A DNA stretch of 64,000 nucleotides from Nitrosomonas sp. (GTDB lineage: Bacteria; Pseudomonadota; Gammaproteobacteria; Burkholderiales; Nitrosomonadaceae), in contig JADJLM010000004.1 of NCBI GenBank assembly GCA_016710135.1, positions 62,001 through 126,000 of the forward strand, written 5' to 3'. How positions within the stretch are numbered: position 1 is the stretch's first letter; each line of letters opens with the position of its first letter. Made by a program: the position numbers and the translations under genes. A model generated the notes under the pieces. That model was not told the DNA's origin. It saw nothing but the letters and a program-made list of their open reading frames with translations, and did not search any database. Shown here piece after piece: positions 9,572 through 19,269 of this stretch.

Positions 9572-10626
9572 TCACGACATTAATATCGTATCAGCTGCAT
9601 TATGATCAAATGGTTTGCTTCTTAGCCAAGTAGACCACCCCAAGCGAATCGATTTGTCCCTCCTAGGCAACACTTCGGTATTTCTTCTTTTTAACATCAA
9701 TTGCACCTCATAACTTTGGCTCATTGGCTTAAAACCAATCAATATATTTTTTCAATGCCTCAAAAAGCATTGCCTATAGGCAAAAAAGCATCAAAAAGTT
9801 GCTTATCTAACGGGCCAATACGAATTCTGAATTTTGATTGGTGATCCCATACAGCGGAGCCAATTACAGCTGATTCACCCAGTTTGTGATAGGTTCCTCT
9901 TTTTCCTATGCGAGTCAATTGATCGGGCTCCAATCGTAACCAGCATCCTTGAAACTGCATCACTTGCACATCTACTTGAAAATAATCGCGCAAAATCGCT
10001 TCAAGCGCTATCGCTGAATGTGGCTGCTGCGCATTGAGTCCACTGTAATAGGCCAGCACTTCATCCTTAATGCCTTTTCCCGCTACTTCTAGTCGCCTCT
10101 GCAAGCCATTAGTGCCCATGCCTACCAGATCAAGTAGATAGCGCGTGAAATGCTGAGAATTATCGCGTTCATAGTTAATATAGAAGCGATACTTTTCCCA
10201 AGCTTTTACTAACAGGCTAATTACACGATGATTAAATAAATCAAAAAACTTATGTGCTATCTCATCTTTATAGCGTAACCTTCGAGTCAGCAACAACTCG
10301 GTATAGTGCCTTGGTAAGGTGCCTGAAGGGCCTGTTAAACCTATGAAATTGACTGTCATGGTGCTCGATGAAATGGCCGAGACTTCATCAAAATCTCGTT
10401 CAATCAGTGCTAACGCTTGAATTTCACTTGCAGGAAAATTGAGTGATAAATTTGTTCTATAAGTCAAAAAGTTAGGAGGAGTTAAATCGCCAACATCTAA
10501 GAACTTCGAATCCAATCGATGAATTAGGTGCAACAACCTGACAGCTTCAAAGAACTCGAAGCGCCAAGGCTCATCGCGTAGATTTTCAACTACACTATGG
10601 CTGCTTCTCCGGATCTCGGTTGCCAT
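9572..10626 (-). CDS. tssG: TssG baseplate protein, frameshifted C-terminus
   Basis: A T6SS baseplate wedge protein (ImpH/VasB family). The start region PWRFEFFEAVRLLHLI and the block FIGLTGPSGTLPRHYTELLL are diagnostic. The open frame stops at 9760. Restoring one T at the A-run 9762-9766 and removing one base at 9731-9734 continues it as FEALKKYIDWFKPMSQSYEV and on to LGWSTWL, the usual TssG end, stopping at 9572. The apparent 180-base gap before clpV is therefore coding. It overlaps the tssF end by about 37 nt. The restored length of ~350 residues is normal. Confidence 0.9.
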
Positions 10627-12467
10627 CTTGCGAGTTCTCCCTCTCGTTGTTTACTAGTAACAGTCAATTGAGTAAAGCTATTTAGTCCTGAGTACAAGCC
10701 AAAAAAATGACTTAACACACTGGCAAATAAATAAACCCCTGATCCAGTGAATTGCTCCTCATCAAAATCAAGCTTGATCTCATTACCTTGCACTAAAGCA
10801 AATCGCATATTTTGATGGATACGCCTGACGCAGCTCCGACTTTTCACTTCCAAAATCCCATTAATTTGTTTTTTTACCGCTTCAGAATCGGTGAAATTAT
10901 AGAGGTTAAGAATTTCTAGTAATGCTTCTCTTCCATCTTCTATCAGTGATAAATGATTTAGCGCCAAGTGAGAAATTAAGCGCCAGCGTGCACTGTTACG
11001 TAAAGGAGGTCGTAATGTCTCAGTCGGTTTTGTTAAGCAACGAACTGATGAAATGACCGGATAACCATCCAACTGAAAATCACTTTCATTACCTCCAAAA
11101 GGTAATTTAGCGGGTAAATCCCGATTAGTGCAGGTTATGCCGATTGATAGCGTTTCAATTTGCGGAACCTTAGGATCAAAATTCAAATCAACTAATGACA
11201 AGAACACGTCAGTCCCGCTACCGTCTTTATAAAGAGTTGCATGTCTATTCGCACACCAGTAAGTGCCCTGTTGCGAGGTTGTATCATAAGCATGTTTTAC
11301 TGAATAGAAAGGATGAAAATCAATGACTTCTTCCTGATCTCGAAGACGCGTTATTTTTCTAACATGATCAACAGAATAAACCTCCGTTCCCCAGGGTCGA
11401 CGTACGTCAGGAATAACCAGATATTCAGTCTTCTGATGAGTTAGATTAATGGGCTCTGCTTGCTGTTTAAAAAGATTAATTATCGGTGTGCAACCCAAAC
11501 GAAACGTATCAGCCTGAACAGCTTGCTCAAGCCGTTTCATGTGCTCAGATCGCTGAAAGTCAGAAAAATAAAATGTAATGGTCAGTTCTTTATCGAAACT
11601 AGAATCGATTTTGTCCAAGTTATATAAATCAAAAAACATGAACTTATTGGGGAAAGAAAAATACTCATGTAATAACCGATAACCAATAAAAGAACGTGGT
11701 TCATAGTCGAGCAAACTTTCATCGCTTTCAAATCCAACAGGCTGAAGACTATCGGAAGGAATTTCAATGTGCCGATCTTTAGCAGCAGACAATCCAATCT
11801 GTTGGATATTATTATTTAAGATCTCATATAACGCATGTTGGGTAGGTGTTTCACCAGCCAAATATAATCTTAATTTAGGTGTCGTTCTGGGTTCATCCTG
11901 AGAACTTGGCTTTAGCAATTCTAATTTTAGTTTTTGCCAATTCATTTCACCGATGCACGTCAAACGAATTTGTAATGTTGCAGCAGTATCCTCAGCCAGA
12001 CGATTGAAAGCCGAAGCTCCTGTTGGGAAAAACTGCGCATGCGTGATTTTGACAGGCCAAAGTTCAAGCGGATAGCAAGTTCGGAATTTACAAGGCATGC
12101 CCTTCACTTCACGCGAAAATAGCATTGTATGGCGTGGGACCGTGTAGGGTCCGGTCATTTGAATTTGGTCTGGATCCACATTAAGCTGTACGATTGCCAT
12201 CGATGGGATCGGGCGCAGATAATGGGGATAAAGCATTCCAAGCAAAGCATCCGTAATCTCAGGAAATTCATCATCAAGCTTTTTGTGAACGCGTGCAGCC
12301 AGAAATGAGAAAGCTTCAATTAATCGATTAACATGCGGGTCCTCACATACTTCACCATCAATCTTTAATCGGCCCGCTATTTTGGGGTACTCGTTGGCAA
12401 ATTCTTTAGCCAATTGCCTTAAATAAGTCAATTCACGCTCATAGTAAGGTAGTAACTCTTGTAGCAT
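10590..12467 (-). CDS. tssF: TssF baseplate protein
   Basis: A 625-residue ImpG/VasA-family protein forming the T6SS baseplate wedge with TssG and TssE. It begins LLPYYERELTYLRQLAKEFANEYPKIAGRL, the standard TssF start, followed by DPHVNRLIEAFSFLAARVHKKLDDEFPEITDALL. The family core FEVFLSLVDL-like segment (DVFLSLVDLNFDPK) and the C-terminal GSGVYLFASVLSHFFGLY block are present. The length is normal and the frame intact. It starts 1 nt after the tssE stop and runs into tssG. Confidence 0.96.
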   Translation of the reverse strand: MLQELLPYYERELTYLRQLAKEFANEYPKIAGRLKIDGEVCEDPHVNRLIEAFSFLAARVHKKLDDEFPEITDALLGMLYPHYLRPIPSMAIVQLNVDPDQIQMTGPYTVPRHTMLFSREVKGMPCKFRTCYPLELWPVKITHAQFFPTGASAFNRLAEDTAATLQIRLTCIGEMNWQKLKLELLKPSSQDEPRTTPKLRLYLAGETPTQHALYEILNNNIQQIGLSAAKDRHIEIPSDSLQPVGFESDESLLDYEPRSFIGYRLLHEYFSFPNKFMFFDLYNLDKIDSSFDKELTITFYFSDFQRSEHMKRLEQAVQADTFRLGCTPIINLFKQQAEPINLTHQKTEYLVIPDVRRPWGTEVYSVDHVRKITRLRDQEEVIDFHPFYSVKHAYDTTSQQGTYWCANRHATLYKDGSGTDVFLSLVDLNFDPKVPQIETLSIGITCTNRDLPAKLPFGGNESDFQLDGYPVISSVRCLTKPTETLRPPLRNSARWRLISHLALNHLSLIEDGREALLEILNLYNFTDSEAVKKQINGILEVKSRSCVRRIHQNMRFALVQGNEIKLDFDEEQFTGSGVYLFASVLSHFFGLYSGLNSFTQLTVTSKQREGELARWQPRSGEAAIV

Positions 12468-12468
12468 T

Positions 12469-13287
12469 TTAGTTATCCTTTATCCGATAAGACTTATTAT
12501 CTAGCTTCAGAACTGCATCAAAACTAACTGGCTCCCGTACCGGATGAACTTCCAATAAAGCATCCAAACGAAAATGCAAATTCTGTGCATGTTCACCTAA
12601 CTGTTGTAACTCGACGTTAATATTTTTCAAGCGTGGTTCAAAATCATCGATCATTTCTTTTAATAAATTGCTTATTCGATCACGATCCTGAGGATTACGC
12701 ACATCAAATGATGTTATATCCGGCACACCATAAGTTACAAGCGAATGGCTGACTTCGGGAAAATCATCCGCAATTGCGGATAAAGCTTCCTGATGCGTAT
12801 TAAATAGCGCCTCCAAATCCCTAGCTACAGATGCTTTTAAATCTCTCACCGATTGGAATTGCGATTTAGCAATAAAGCGCTCGATCAATATCGGTGTTGT
12901 ACCCAGGACAATTTCCTGTTGATTCACTAATCTCCATTGCGTATGGCTGTACTCTTGTCCTTCACTTACAGTCCAATACCCACCAGGTCTCATTTCAGAT
13001 ACTGCCGAGTCTGCAACGCGCACCCAGTCATTATGGGTAACTAAATAAACACCATTCAGAAAATTAGAGGCCTGGCTCGTAATCAGCACGCGATCCTCAG
13101 GCTTTAATTCAACTCCATCTATTACAGTCAATCCACTTAGCGCTATCGCTTTAGCTGCCACAGCCCTTACTGACGGATTAAGATGGGTACCCGGAATACC
13201 GTCGGAAGATAAATAAGGGCAATCATCCAAAAGCCGGTCTAATAAGGAAGGACTAATACTCGGCTTATCAGATAGGCTTGACATCAT
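12469..13287 (-). CDS. tssE: TssE baseplate protein with an inserted tail-fibre-like domain
   Basis: The gp25-like baseplate protein that nucleates sheath assembly. TssE is normally ~140-170 residues; this one is 272. The conserved N-terminal motif PSLLDRLLDD is at residues 13-22 and the gp25 core resumes at ~146 (SVRDLKASVARDLEALFNT, then YPEV-like DFPEVSHSLVTYGVPD). Between them, residues ~39-139 match the short domain common in phage tail-fibre proteins: ALSGLTVIDGVELKPEDRVL, then NGVYLV, WVRVADS, TQWRLV and LGTTPI. The insert is in frame and free of stops. The rest of the operon is of normal architecture. The insert could add a baseplate-external contact; this is inference. Confidence 0.93.
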   Translation of the reverse strand: MMSSLSDKPSISPSLLDRLLDDCPYLSSDGIPGTHLNPSVRAVAAKAIALSGLTVIDGVELKPEDRVLITSQASNFLNGVYLVTHNDWVRVADSAVSEMRPGGYWTVSEGQEYSHTQWRLVNQQEIVLGTTPILIERFIAKSQFQSVRDLKASVARDLEALFNTHQEALSAIADDFPEVSHSLVTYGVPDITSFDVRNPQDRDRISNLLKEMIDDFEPRLKNINVELQQLGEHAQNLHFRLDALLEVHPVREPVSFDAVLKLDNKSYRIKDN

Positions 13288-13293
13288 CCGTAC

Positions 13294-14865
13294 TCACGCT
13301 GTTAGTAACGCCAAATGACCCAACTCAGTCAGGCTTGTTTCAAGCTGATCTGCAACTTTCTCACGAATCGTTTTACTGCTTCTGGTTTCAGTAGCCTGTT
13401 TCAGAAAATCCACATTTTCGGAATCAACCCATTGCGACAATGCATCAATCAAATCCGCTCGGTTACGACTTCCATCTAAAAGCTGCAACAAACGGTGTCC
13501 TACCGGATCTTCGATTCGTATCGTGTAATGTCTAAGATTTGTTACTTTATTACCATTCAAACTTTGTAATCGGGCGAGTGGGCTGGCAACAGGAAATTCC
13601 CCTGGATTCACTACAAAACTGAATGGTATCGTATGAAATTCAACCACGGCTCCGGCATAAGCACGCAACAACATATCAGCCAAGGCTTTTTCACTTTCAT
13701 GCTTATCTGGTTTAATAGCGCATGCGTTATATGCTTCATTGAATAACTCGCTAAAATGGAGCGCTCTGGGCCAAGTTGAACCCAATCGCAACAAAGCGGC
13801 TTTTATCAAAGGATTATCAGTCTGAATGGCTGAATTCTTTGGACCTCGAAATACCGCTAGTGCTTGCGAATTAACATCGCATGGCTGTGCCTCCGGATAA
13901 AGAGGTGCTGCAATATAAAACTGTATAACTGCTTCCGATTGCGGGTTTTCAATCACTTTATTTTCAGCGTGGCACAACAAGGTCTGGCGGAAGCGCCGGC
14001 CTTTAAGAAAATCTAAGTATTGCTCCTTCGCGATGCGACTATCAGAAATTCGATTCAGTACTTCAACAACATCAGGAGGAAAAATACCTGCCTGAGTTTC
14101 AAAAAATTGAGCTTCCGATAAATATTGCAGCCCATAGCGCGCGGCATGCGCCATAAATTCAGAGAAATAAACCGGTGAATTACAATCAGCCAAATCGTCA
14201 TGAAATAACGAACTATCGAGAAATCCCCGGATACGTTCACGTTCTTTCATTAATAAAGGCCGGTAAACCTCACTATCATCTCGTGCAGAATCCGCAATAA
14301 ATTCAACGAAGGCTCTCGCTTGCTCTATTTTCTGTTGCGCGGTCTCCATCTCTCCTACGTGATAGCGCATCATATCGCGCACCATGTTACGCAGATAAGC
14401 GCCTGGATAGGTATTGTAGCTAACATACGCCACGCCTTTTTCAGCCAAATTTGTTTTGCAGATCGATAAAATTTTATCTCTGACATTCTCAGGTACCCAA
14501 GCGTAAAGGCCATGCGCGATGATGAAATCAAATTGACCGAAATCACCTTCAATTTCCAGTATGTTGTACTGCTGTAAATCGATATTTTTAAGCCCAAGCT
14601 GTTGAATATAAGCTCGACCTTTCTTAATTCCAGCCTCCGCCAAATCAATTCCAACACACATCGCTTCGGGTAGACTCAGTGCAACAGAAATTAAGTTGGT
14701 TCCATCACCACAACCCAATTCCAAAATTCGACTTGTCGCTAGATAAGGCGTACAAAATCCATGCAGTAATGCTAGCGTCGCTAATCGATCAGGGTGCGCT
14801 TGCGCAAGCGATTGGCCCGGATAATGAACAGTTTCGTAATTAATAGCCGCAGTATTTATACCCAC
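13294..14865 (-). CDS. Class I SAM methyltransferase with regulatory domain, protein-lysine MTase-like
   Basis: A 523-residue methyltransferase. Motif I is ILELGCGDGTNLI (residues ~45-57), followed by CVGIDLAEAGI and the acidic FDFIIAHGLYAWVP. The middle and end match the MethyTransf_Reg region and the C-terminal winged-helix-like part of the rickettsial-type protein lysine methyltransferase family (LDFLKGRRFRQTLLCH, GHRLLQLLDGSRNRADLIDAL). The gene lies inside the T6SS operon, 7 nt before tssE, so it is co-expressed with baseplate genes. This is not a core T6SS gene. The substrate could be a T6SS component, a cargo protein or a surface protein, and cannot be read from the sequence. Confidence 0.85.
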   Translation of the reverse strand: MGINTAAINYETVHYPGQSLAQAHPDRLATLALLHGFCTPYLATSRILELGCGDGTNLISVALSLPEAMCVGIDLAEAGIKKGRAYIQQLGLKNIDLQQYNILEIEGDFGQFDFIIAHGLYAWVPENVRDKILSICKTNLAEKGVAYVSYNTYPGAYLRNMVRDMMRYHVGEMETAQQKIEQARAFVEFIADSARDDSEVYRPLLMKERERIRGFLDSSLFHDDLADCNSPVYFSEFMAHAARYGLQYLSEAQFFETQAGIFPPDVVEVLNRISDSRIAKEQYLDFLKGRRFRQTLLCHAENKVIENPQSEAVIQFYIAAPLYPEAQPCDVNSQALAVFRGPKNSAIQTDNPLIKAALLRLGSTWPRALHFSELFNEAYNACAIKPDKHESEKALADMLLRAYAGAVVEFHTIPFSFVVNPGEFPVASPLARLQSLNGNKVTNLRHYTIRIEDPVGHRLLQLLDGSRNRADLIDALSQWVDSENVDFLKQATETRSSKTIREKVADQLETSLTELGHLALLTA

Positions 14866-14993
14866 GATTTTTCACGCCAGATGAAAACATAACCAATAAA
14901 ACTGTATAAGCAGACAACATAATTACTCTGAAATCTTAAATTAAGGTTTCCTGATGTTTATTTTCTAGATTACTTAAGAAAAAATTAAAATTT

Positions 14994-15490
14994 CTATCTT
15001 TTAGCTTGATCCTCTATCTCTTGGAACCTTTTGAAATAAGGTGCATACACATTCTTTTGCATATTTCCAAAAAGATTAAATTGTTCAAAAAACTGAGCCC
15101 ATTCTTTTGCTGGAGGTGGTAGAACATTACATATTCTGCCAAATCCCCGAAATAACGTATCAAATGCATCTGCAGCCTTTTGTGGATTAGTGTAGATAAT
15201 TTGATCATCACTTAAAACTTTCACAGCATCATGAATCATATTAATCGCAACAATTCCAAAGCAAATAGATTGCACTTTACCAACTGATTCTGAAATTTTC
15301 CCGAGCCCTTCATTTGCCTTATTAAGCTTATCAAAAACCCTAGAATCATCCTGCAAAAGGTTTCCAGCTAATAATATGCTTGATCAATCCTTTTATGCGC
15401 CAGTTCAATCGATGATTTGACATTATCCAAGTCAGTATTTGCCGCACACTGCCCAGTCATTCTTTTTAGTTTAAGCAGAAAATCATCCAT
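14994..15490 (-). CDS. Small unknown protein downstream of hcp, frameshifted
   Basis: A protein of about 165 residues that I do not recognise. The ATG at 15490 (MDDFLLKLKRMTGQC) has a strong ribosome binding site, AGGAGATGAGTA. The frame ends after IDQAYY at 15372-15376 and resumes as LLAGNLLQDDSRVFDKLNKA if one base is restored there. The product looks helical and soluble, with a possible amphipathic segment SICFGIVAINMIHDAVKVL. It is encoded between hcp and the methyltransferase gene. Genes at this position can encode Hcp-dependent cargo or immunity, but nothing catalytic is visible. Confidence 0.6.
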
Positions 15491-15602
15491 TACTCATCTC
15501 CTTTGATAAACAACCCTGTGGCAAAACCACGGGGAATCACAAGTTAAAAGTTCATGATAAATGAGATAGAGAACTATTACCTCCATCTCATTCCTTAAGC
15601 AG

Positions 15603-16090
15603 CTAAACCTTTTCGTTTTTCTTCAAATCCCATCCTGCTTTTACAGGTCCACCCAACGTACCATCTGCTTTCTGCTCTTTATATTCCACTTCCATCTTGG
15701 CATAATTAAACGAAATTTGCTCAGTTGGAACTACACCCGATCCACTCGAACCGCCCGTTTGATACGAAGAGATAATCAGATCTGAGAAAGTGTATTTCAA
15801 ATATTCCTCTTGCTGCCCCCCGCTTTACGACAGGTAAGAATAGCGCTTTTGATATGATCGCCCCCCGCACAGGCCTGAATTAATTTAGGTGTTGCTTTAT
15901 TGACAGTCATCGTAAAATGAAAGTCTTGCATGCTTACCTTACCAGCACCACCCCCACCACCCGCTGCATGGGCACCTGATTGCGTTTCTCCCCATGACCA
16001 AGAAAGCAAATCGATTTCACCTTTGTGTTTACCATCCGCACTTTCACCATCTATTCCATCGATCTTTAAGAAAAAGTCTGTTGTCGACAT
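15603..16090 (-). CDS. hcp: Hcp tube protein, single-base frameshift
   Basis: Inner-tube ring protein of the T6SS. It begins MSTTDFFLKIDGIDGESADGKHKGEIDLLSWSWGE, which is typical of Hcp, then VSMQDFHFTMTVNKATPKL and the C-terminal QISFNYAKMEVEYKEQ. The frame breaks at a run of six C on the plus strand (15816-15821). A seventh base restores AGGQQEEYLKYTFSDLIISSY. Restored length is ~162 residues, the usual size. A Gly-rich stretch (AHAAGGGGGAGK) sits in an early loop. The gene lies between tssC and the small unknown gene. Confidence 0.93.
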
Positions 16091-16154
16091 CGCTATACTC
16101 CTTGTAGTTAATTAACCAGTACTTCTAATCCATATTTACTGCGCTTGTGCTTCG

Positions 16155-17576
16155 CTATCGCGCTGAGGGTGGTAATTCAGCTACCAACCGCAGCGAAATT
16201 GTTAATTCATCTAACTGGAAATGTGGACGTAAGAATGCCACAGCCTTATATACACCGGGTTTTCCGGCCACCTCGACAACATCGATACGCGCCTCCCGCA
16301 ATGGATATTGCGCTTTTGTTGCAAACGAGGCTGAATCATCTTCAGTGACATAATTCATGATCCAGCGATTCATGAATTTTTCTAGCTCATCACGGCTCGT
16401 AAATCCGCCAATTTTGTCGCGCATTATCGATTTAAAATAATGCGCAAATCGGCTCACTGCCATCATGTACTGTAATTGAGAAGATAACCGCGCATTGGCA
16501 TTGGCAGCATCGGTATCGTATTTTTTGGGCTTTTGCGCTGATTGTGTCGCAAAGAAAGCAGCCTTATCGGTTCCTTTGCAATGCACCAAAGAAATGAAAC
16601 CCAGATCCGATAATTCTTTATCTCTTCGATCACCAATTGCTATCTCAGTTGGGCACTTCAACGCGATATCACCCTCATCGGTTGAAAACGTATGTGTCGG
16701 CAGTCCTTCAACCAACCCCCCACCTTCCACGCCCCGAATAGCGGCACACCAACCATATTTTGCAAATGCATCGGTCAATCGTGAAGCGAGAACATACGCG
16801 GCATTAGTCCATAAATAGTGTTTGTGTTCCTTCCCACTTACATCTTCTTCAAAATTAAAGGCTTCTACTGGAACATTATTCGCTCCATAGGGAAGACGGC
16901 CCAGCACATGCGGCATTGTCAGCCCAACATAAGCGGAATCCGCTGATTCACGAAAGCTTTTCCACTTGGCGTACTCAACTGTATCAAAAATCTTCGCCAA
17001 ATCTCGTGGACCCGATAATTCGGTAAAACTGTCCATATTGAATAATTCAGGGGATGCCGCTGTTAAGAAAGGCGCGTGTGCCGCAGCAGCAACATGCGAC
17101 ATTTCCTCCAGTAAATACATATCTTCCGGATGTCGACTAAATTCATAGTCACCCACTAGTGCTGCATAAGGCGCGCCTCCAAACATGTCATACTCTTCGC
17201 CATAGATTTTCTTAAAAATTGCTGACTGATCAAATTCAGATGCGCCTTTAAAATCTTTGATCAGCTCTTTTTTGGAAGCATTCATGGCTCTAATTTTTAG
17301 TTGAGTGCCTGTCTCTGAATTCATGACCAGATAATTCAATCCTCGCCACGTTCCTTCCAATTGTTGAAACTCAGGTGCGTGCATCACTGCATTTAATTGA
17401 TTAGATAAAGCATTATCGATATCTGCAATACGCGCATCAATCGCGGATATGACATCCCTTGATACCGTCACCGTTCCATTGAGTGCTTCGGTAATCAGCT
17501 CTGAAATCAAATCCTTAGCTCGTTCACGTTCTTCATCAGATCGAGCAACTTTGGTTTGCTTTAGAATACTATCCAA
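16155..17576 (-). CDS. tssC: TssC sheath large subunit
   Basis: The 473-residue large subunit of the contractile sheath (VipB/ImpD family). Diagnostic blocks are LEGTWRGLNYLVMNSETGTQLKIR-type sequence near residue 75, GEEYDMFGGAPYAALVGDYEF, LPYGANNVPVEAFNFEED and the ending FQLDELTISLRLVAELP. The frame is intact. Its start overlaps the tssB stop region by 8 nt, fitting stoichiometric coupled expression of the two sheath proteins. Confidence 0.97.
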   Translation of the reverse strand: MDSILKQTKVARSDEERERAKDLISELITEALNGTVTVSRDVISAIDARIADIDNALSNQLNAVMHAPEFQQLEGTWRGLNYLVMNSETGTQLKIRAMNASKKELIKDFKGASEFDQSAIFKKIYGEEYDMFGGAPYAALVGDYEFSRHPEDMYLLEEMSHVAAAAHAPFLTAASPELFNMDSFTELSGPRDLAKIFDTVEYAKWKSFRESADSAYVGLTMPHVLGRLPYGANNVPVEAFNFEEDVSGKEHKHYLWTNAAYVLASRLTDAFAKYGWCAAIRGVEGGGLVEGLPTHTFSTDEGDIALKCPTEIAIGDRRDKELSDLGFISLVHCKGTDKAAFFATQSAQKPKKYDTDAANANARLSSQLQYMMAVSRFAHYFKSIMRDKIGGFTSRDELEKFMNRWIMNYVTEDDSASFATKAQYPLREARIDVVEVAGKPGVYKAVAFLRPHFQLDELTISLRLVAELPPSAR

Positions 17577-18069
17577 CAGGCTTTCTGATTCTGCTTGCTT
17601 GCAACTTCTCCGTGTTTTGTAAAATTTCCTGCATCATTTCTTCTAGTTTTTCATTACCCGCCATTTTGTTTCTCAAATCAGCCAATTTATTCCGAGCTTC
17701 TAGTAAATTTCGCAATGACTCTATTTGCTTGACGACTTGCTCAGGTTCAAAGTCTGCCATCGATTTAAAATTAAGCTCGATACCAATTTGCGTCCCATCA
17801 TTGGCTAATTTATTATCAACTCGATAAGTTAACCTTGGTTTAGTGCCCGCCAGCACATTATCAAAATTATCTCGATCAATATTGACAAACTTTCGGTCTT
17901 TAAGGCGCGGCAAAGGATCTTGTGGATTACCAGAAAGATCTGCCATAACTCCCATGACAAACGGTAGCTCTTTCATCTCAATTGCATCGCCTGTATGGAC
18001 TTCATATTTAATCTGCACACGGGGCGGACGAACACGATCAAGCTTGCTTTGCGTACTTTCCTTAGCCAT
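17569..18069 (-). CDS. tssB: TssB sheath small subunit
   Basis: The 166-residue small sheath subunit (VipA/ImpC-partner family). It begins MAKESTQSKLDRVRPPRVQIKYEV, the standard TssB opening, with ELPFVMGVMADLSGNP and KFVNIDRDNFDNVL following. A ribosome binding site (GAAGGAGAAAAAA) precedes the ATG at 18069. It overlaps tssC by 8 nt. Confidence 0.97.
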   Translation of the reverse strand: MAKESTQSKLDRVRPPRVQIKYEVHTGDAIEMKELPFVMGVMADLSGNPQDPLPRLKDRKFVNIDRDNFDNVLAGTKPRLTYRVDNKLANDGTQIGIELNFKSMADFEPEQVVKQIESLRNLLEARNKLADLRNKMAGNEKLEEMMQEILQNTEKLQASRIRKPVG

Positions 18070-18159
18070 TTTTTTCTCCTTCTTATCGATGATGATTTAG
18101 AAAATTAATTTACCGCCTTCTTAAAACTCGGCCACTTAATGATTTCCTTTCTCTGTTAA

Positions 18160-19269
18160 TCAGGAAGATTCTTTCTTCCCGATTAACTTCAGCAAGGTAG
18201 GCAGATCGCTCCATCCTTCTTGAATCATTGCCTGCAACCATTGATCGAGTGACATGTTACCCCACTGAACAGCCCGATCCAGCAGATAGGAGATTGGGCT
18301 ATGCGGCTCAGTGGTTTTGTAATAGTATGAAATTTCTGCTAGTAAGCGCAAAGCATCTTCACGCGAATGGATTCCGTTATAAACATGGGTTTGCCGCTTA
18401 ACCGAAGTGAATCCTCCAGAAGGAAGACTGTTTAGCGGGGCTGTTTGGTTATCTTGCGATTGATCACTTTCCATTAGTCTCCGTTCCTTAACAACGCCAG
18501 TGATAAAGTCTTGGATATTTTCAAGCGTGCCGCTTATATTCCTTAAACTTGGTGCAACATTCATTTTTCTAGAAGAGAATGGCTCAGATTCAACAACATA
18601 CAGTTTGTTTATCAATTCATCCAGCTCGTTAAAGCGCTGGCGACATTGCGTGAGAGATTCATTGAGACCTAAAATAATTTCATTCGGAGTCTCCTTCAGT
18701 GCCTTATCAATATCAGCTAGAACTATTTTTCCATCTGCTATTGCTTTTTGCATTTCCTGGGGATCTTTACGGCCTAAGTTATCAACCTCACGTGCTTGTT
18801 GAATGTCAAACCAATTGTATTTCGCCTCAGTTCCATAACATAGCGATAATGATTGAATAACAGGGGGTAAATTTCTATCCATCCACTCCAATGGACCAAT
18901 ACGATAACTCAGATCGTTATTTTCGATCGCTGGGTATAAATTTTCCCAGAGCGACTCAAGGAAGCGACGAAGAAACAAAAAACCTTGATCAATTCCGTTG
19001 AATTGATAGTTATGCGTCAGCGCTTCCACAAGCCAAATCGATGTTTGTAAATCTTTACTCTTTTCTACCAATAAGTCAGATGCAAGCTTCTCAACTTGAG
19101 GCCAGTTTGCTTTCTTAAGTTCCGTTTTCCACTCACCTTGGAAAAGCGTAGGATCTTCAGACCTTCGCGCTTCTTTGAGTCGATCGATTTCAGGAGAAAA
19201 TTGAATATCACTGCCTGCAGGATTGTCACCTGGAATCGGCTTTAGTAATGCTTCGATATCTAATTGCAT
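18160..19269 (-). CDS. tssA: TssA, cap/baseplate protein, first gene of the minus-strand T6SS operon
   Basis: A 369-residue ImpA-family protein that primes and guides tube and sheath polymerisation. The N-terminal ImpA_N domain is visible: LLKPIPGDNPAGSDIQFSPE, then WPQVEKLASDLLVEKSKDLQ and WENLYPAIENNDLSYRIGPLEWM. The C-terminus (SREDALRLLAEISYYYKTTEPHSPISYLLDRAVQWG) is the VasJ-like helical part. No strong ribosome binding site is seen before the ATG at 19269. Confidence 0.95.
   Translation of the reverse strand: MQLDIEALLKPIPGDNPAGSDIQFSPEIDRLKEARRSEDPTLFQGEWKTELKKANWPQVEKLASDLLVEKSKDLQTSIWLVEALTHNYQFNGIDQGFLFLRRFLESLWENLYPAIENNDLSYRIGPLEWMDRNLPPVIQSLSLCYGTEAKYNWFDIQQAREVDNLGRKDPQEMQKAIADGKIVLADIDKALKETPNEIILGLNESLTQCRQRFNELDELINKLYVVESEPFSSRKMNVAPSLRNISGTLENIQDFITGVVKERRLMESDQSQDNQTAPLNSLPSGGFTSVKRQTHVYNGIHSREDALRLLAEISYYYKTTEPHSPISYLLDRAVQWGNMSLDQWLQAMIQEGWSDLPTLLKLIGKKESS

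Noticed and set aside
9558..9760. Intergenic promoter region between tssG and clpV
   Set aside because: Correcting two single-base indels shows it to be the tssG C-terminus ending LGWSTWLRSKPF; it is coding.
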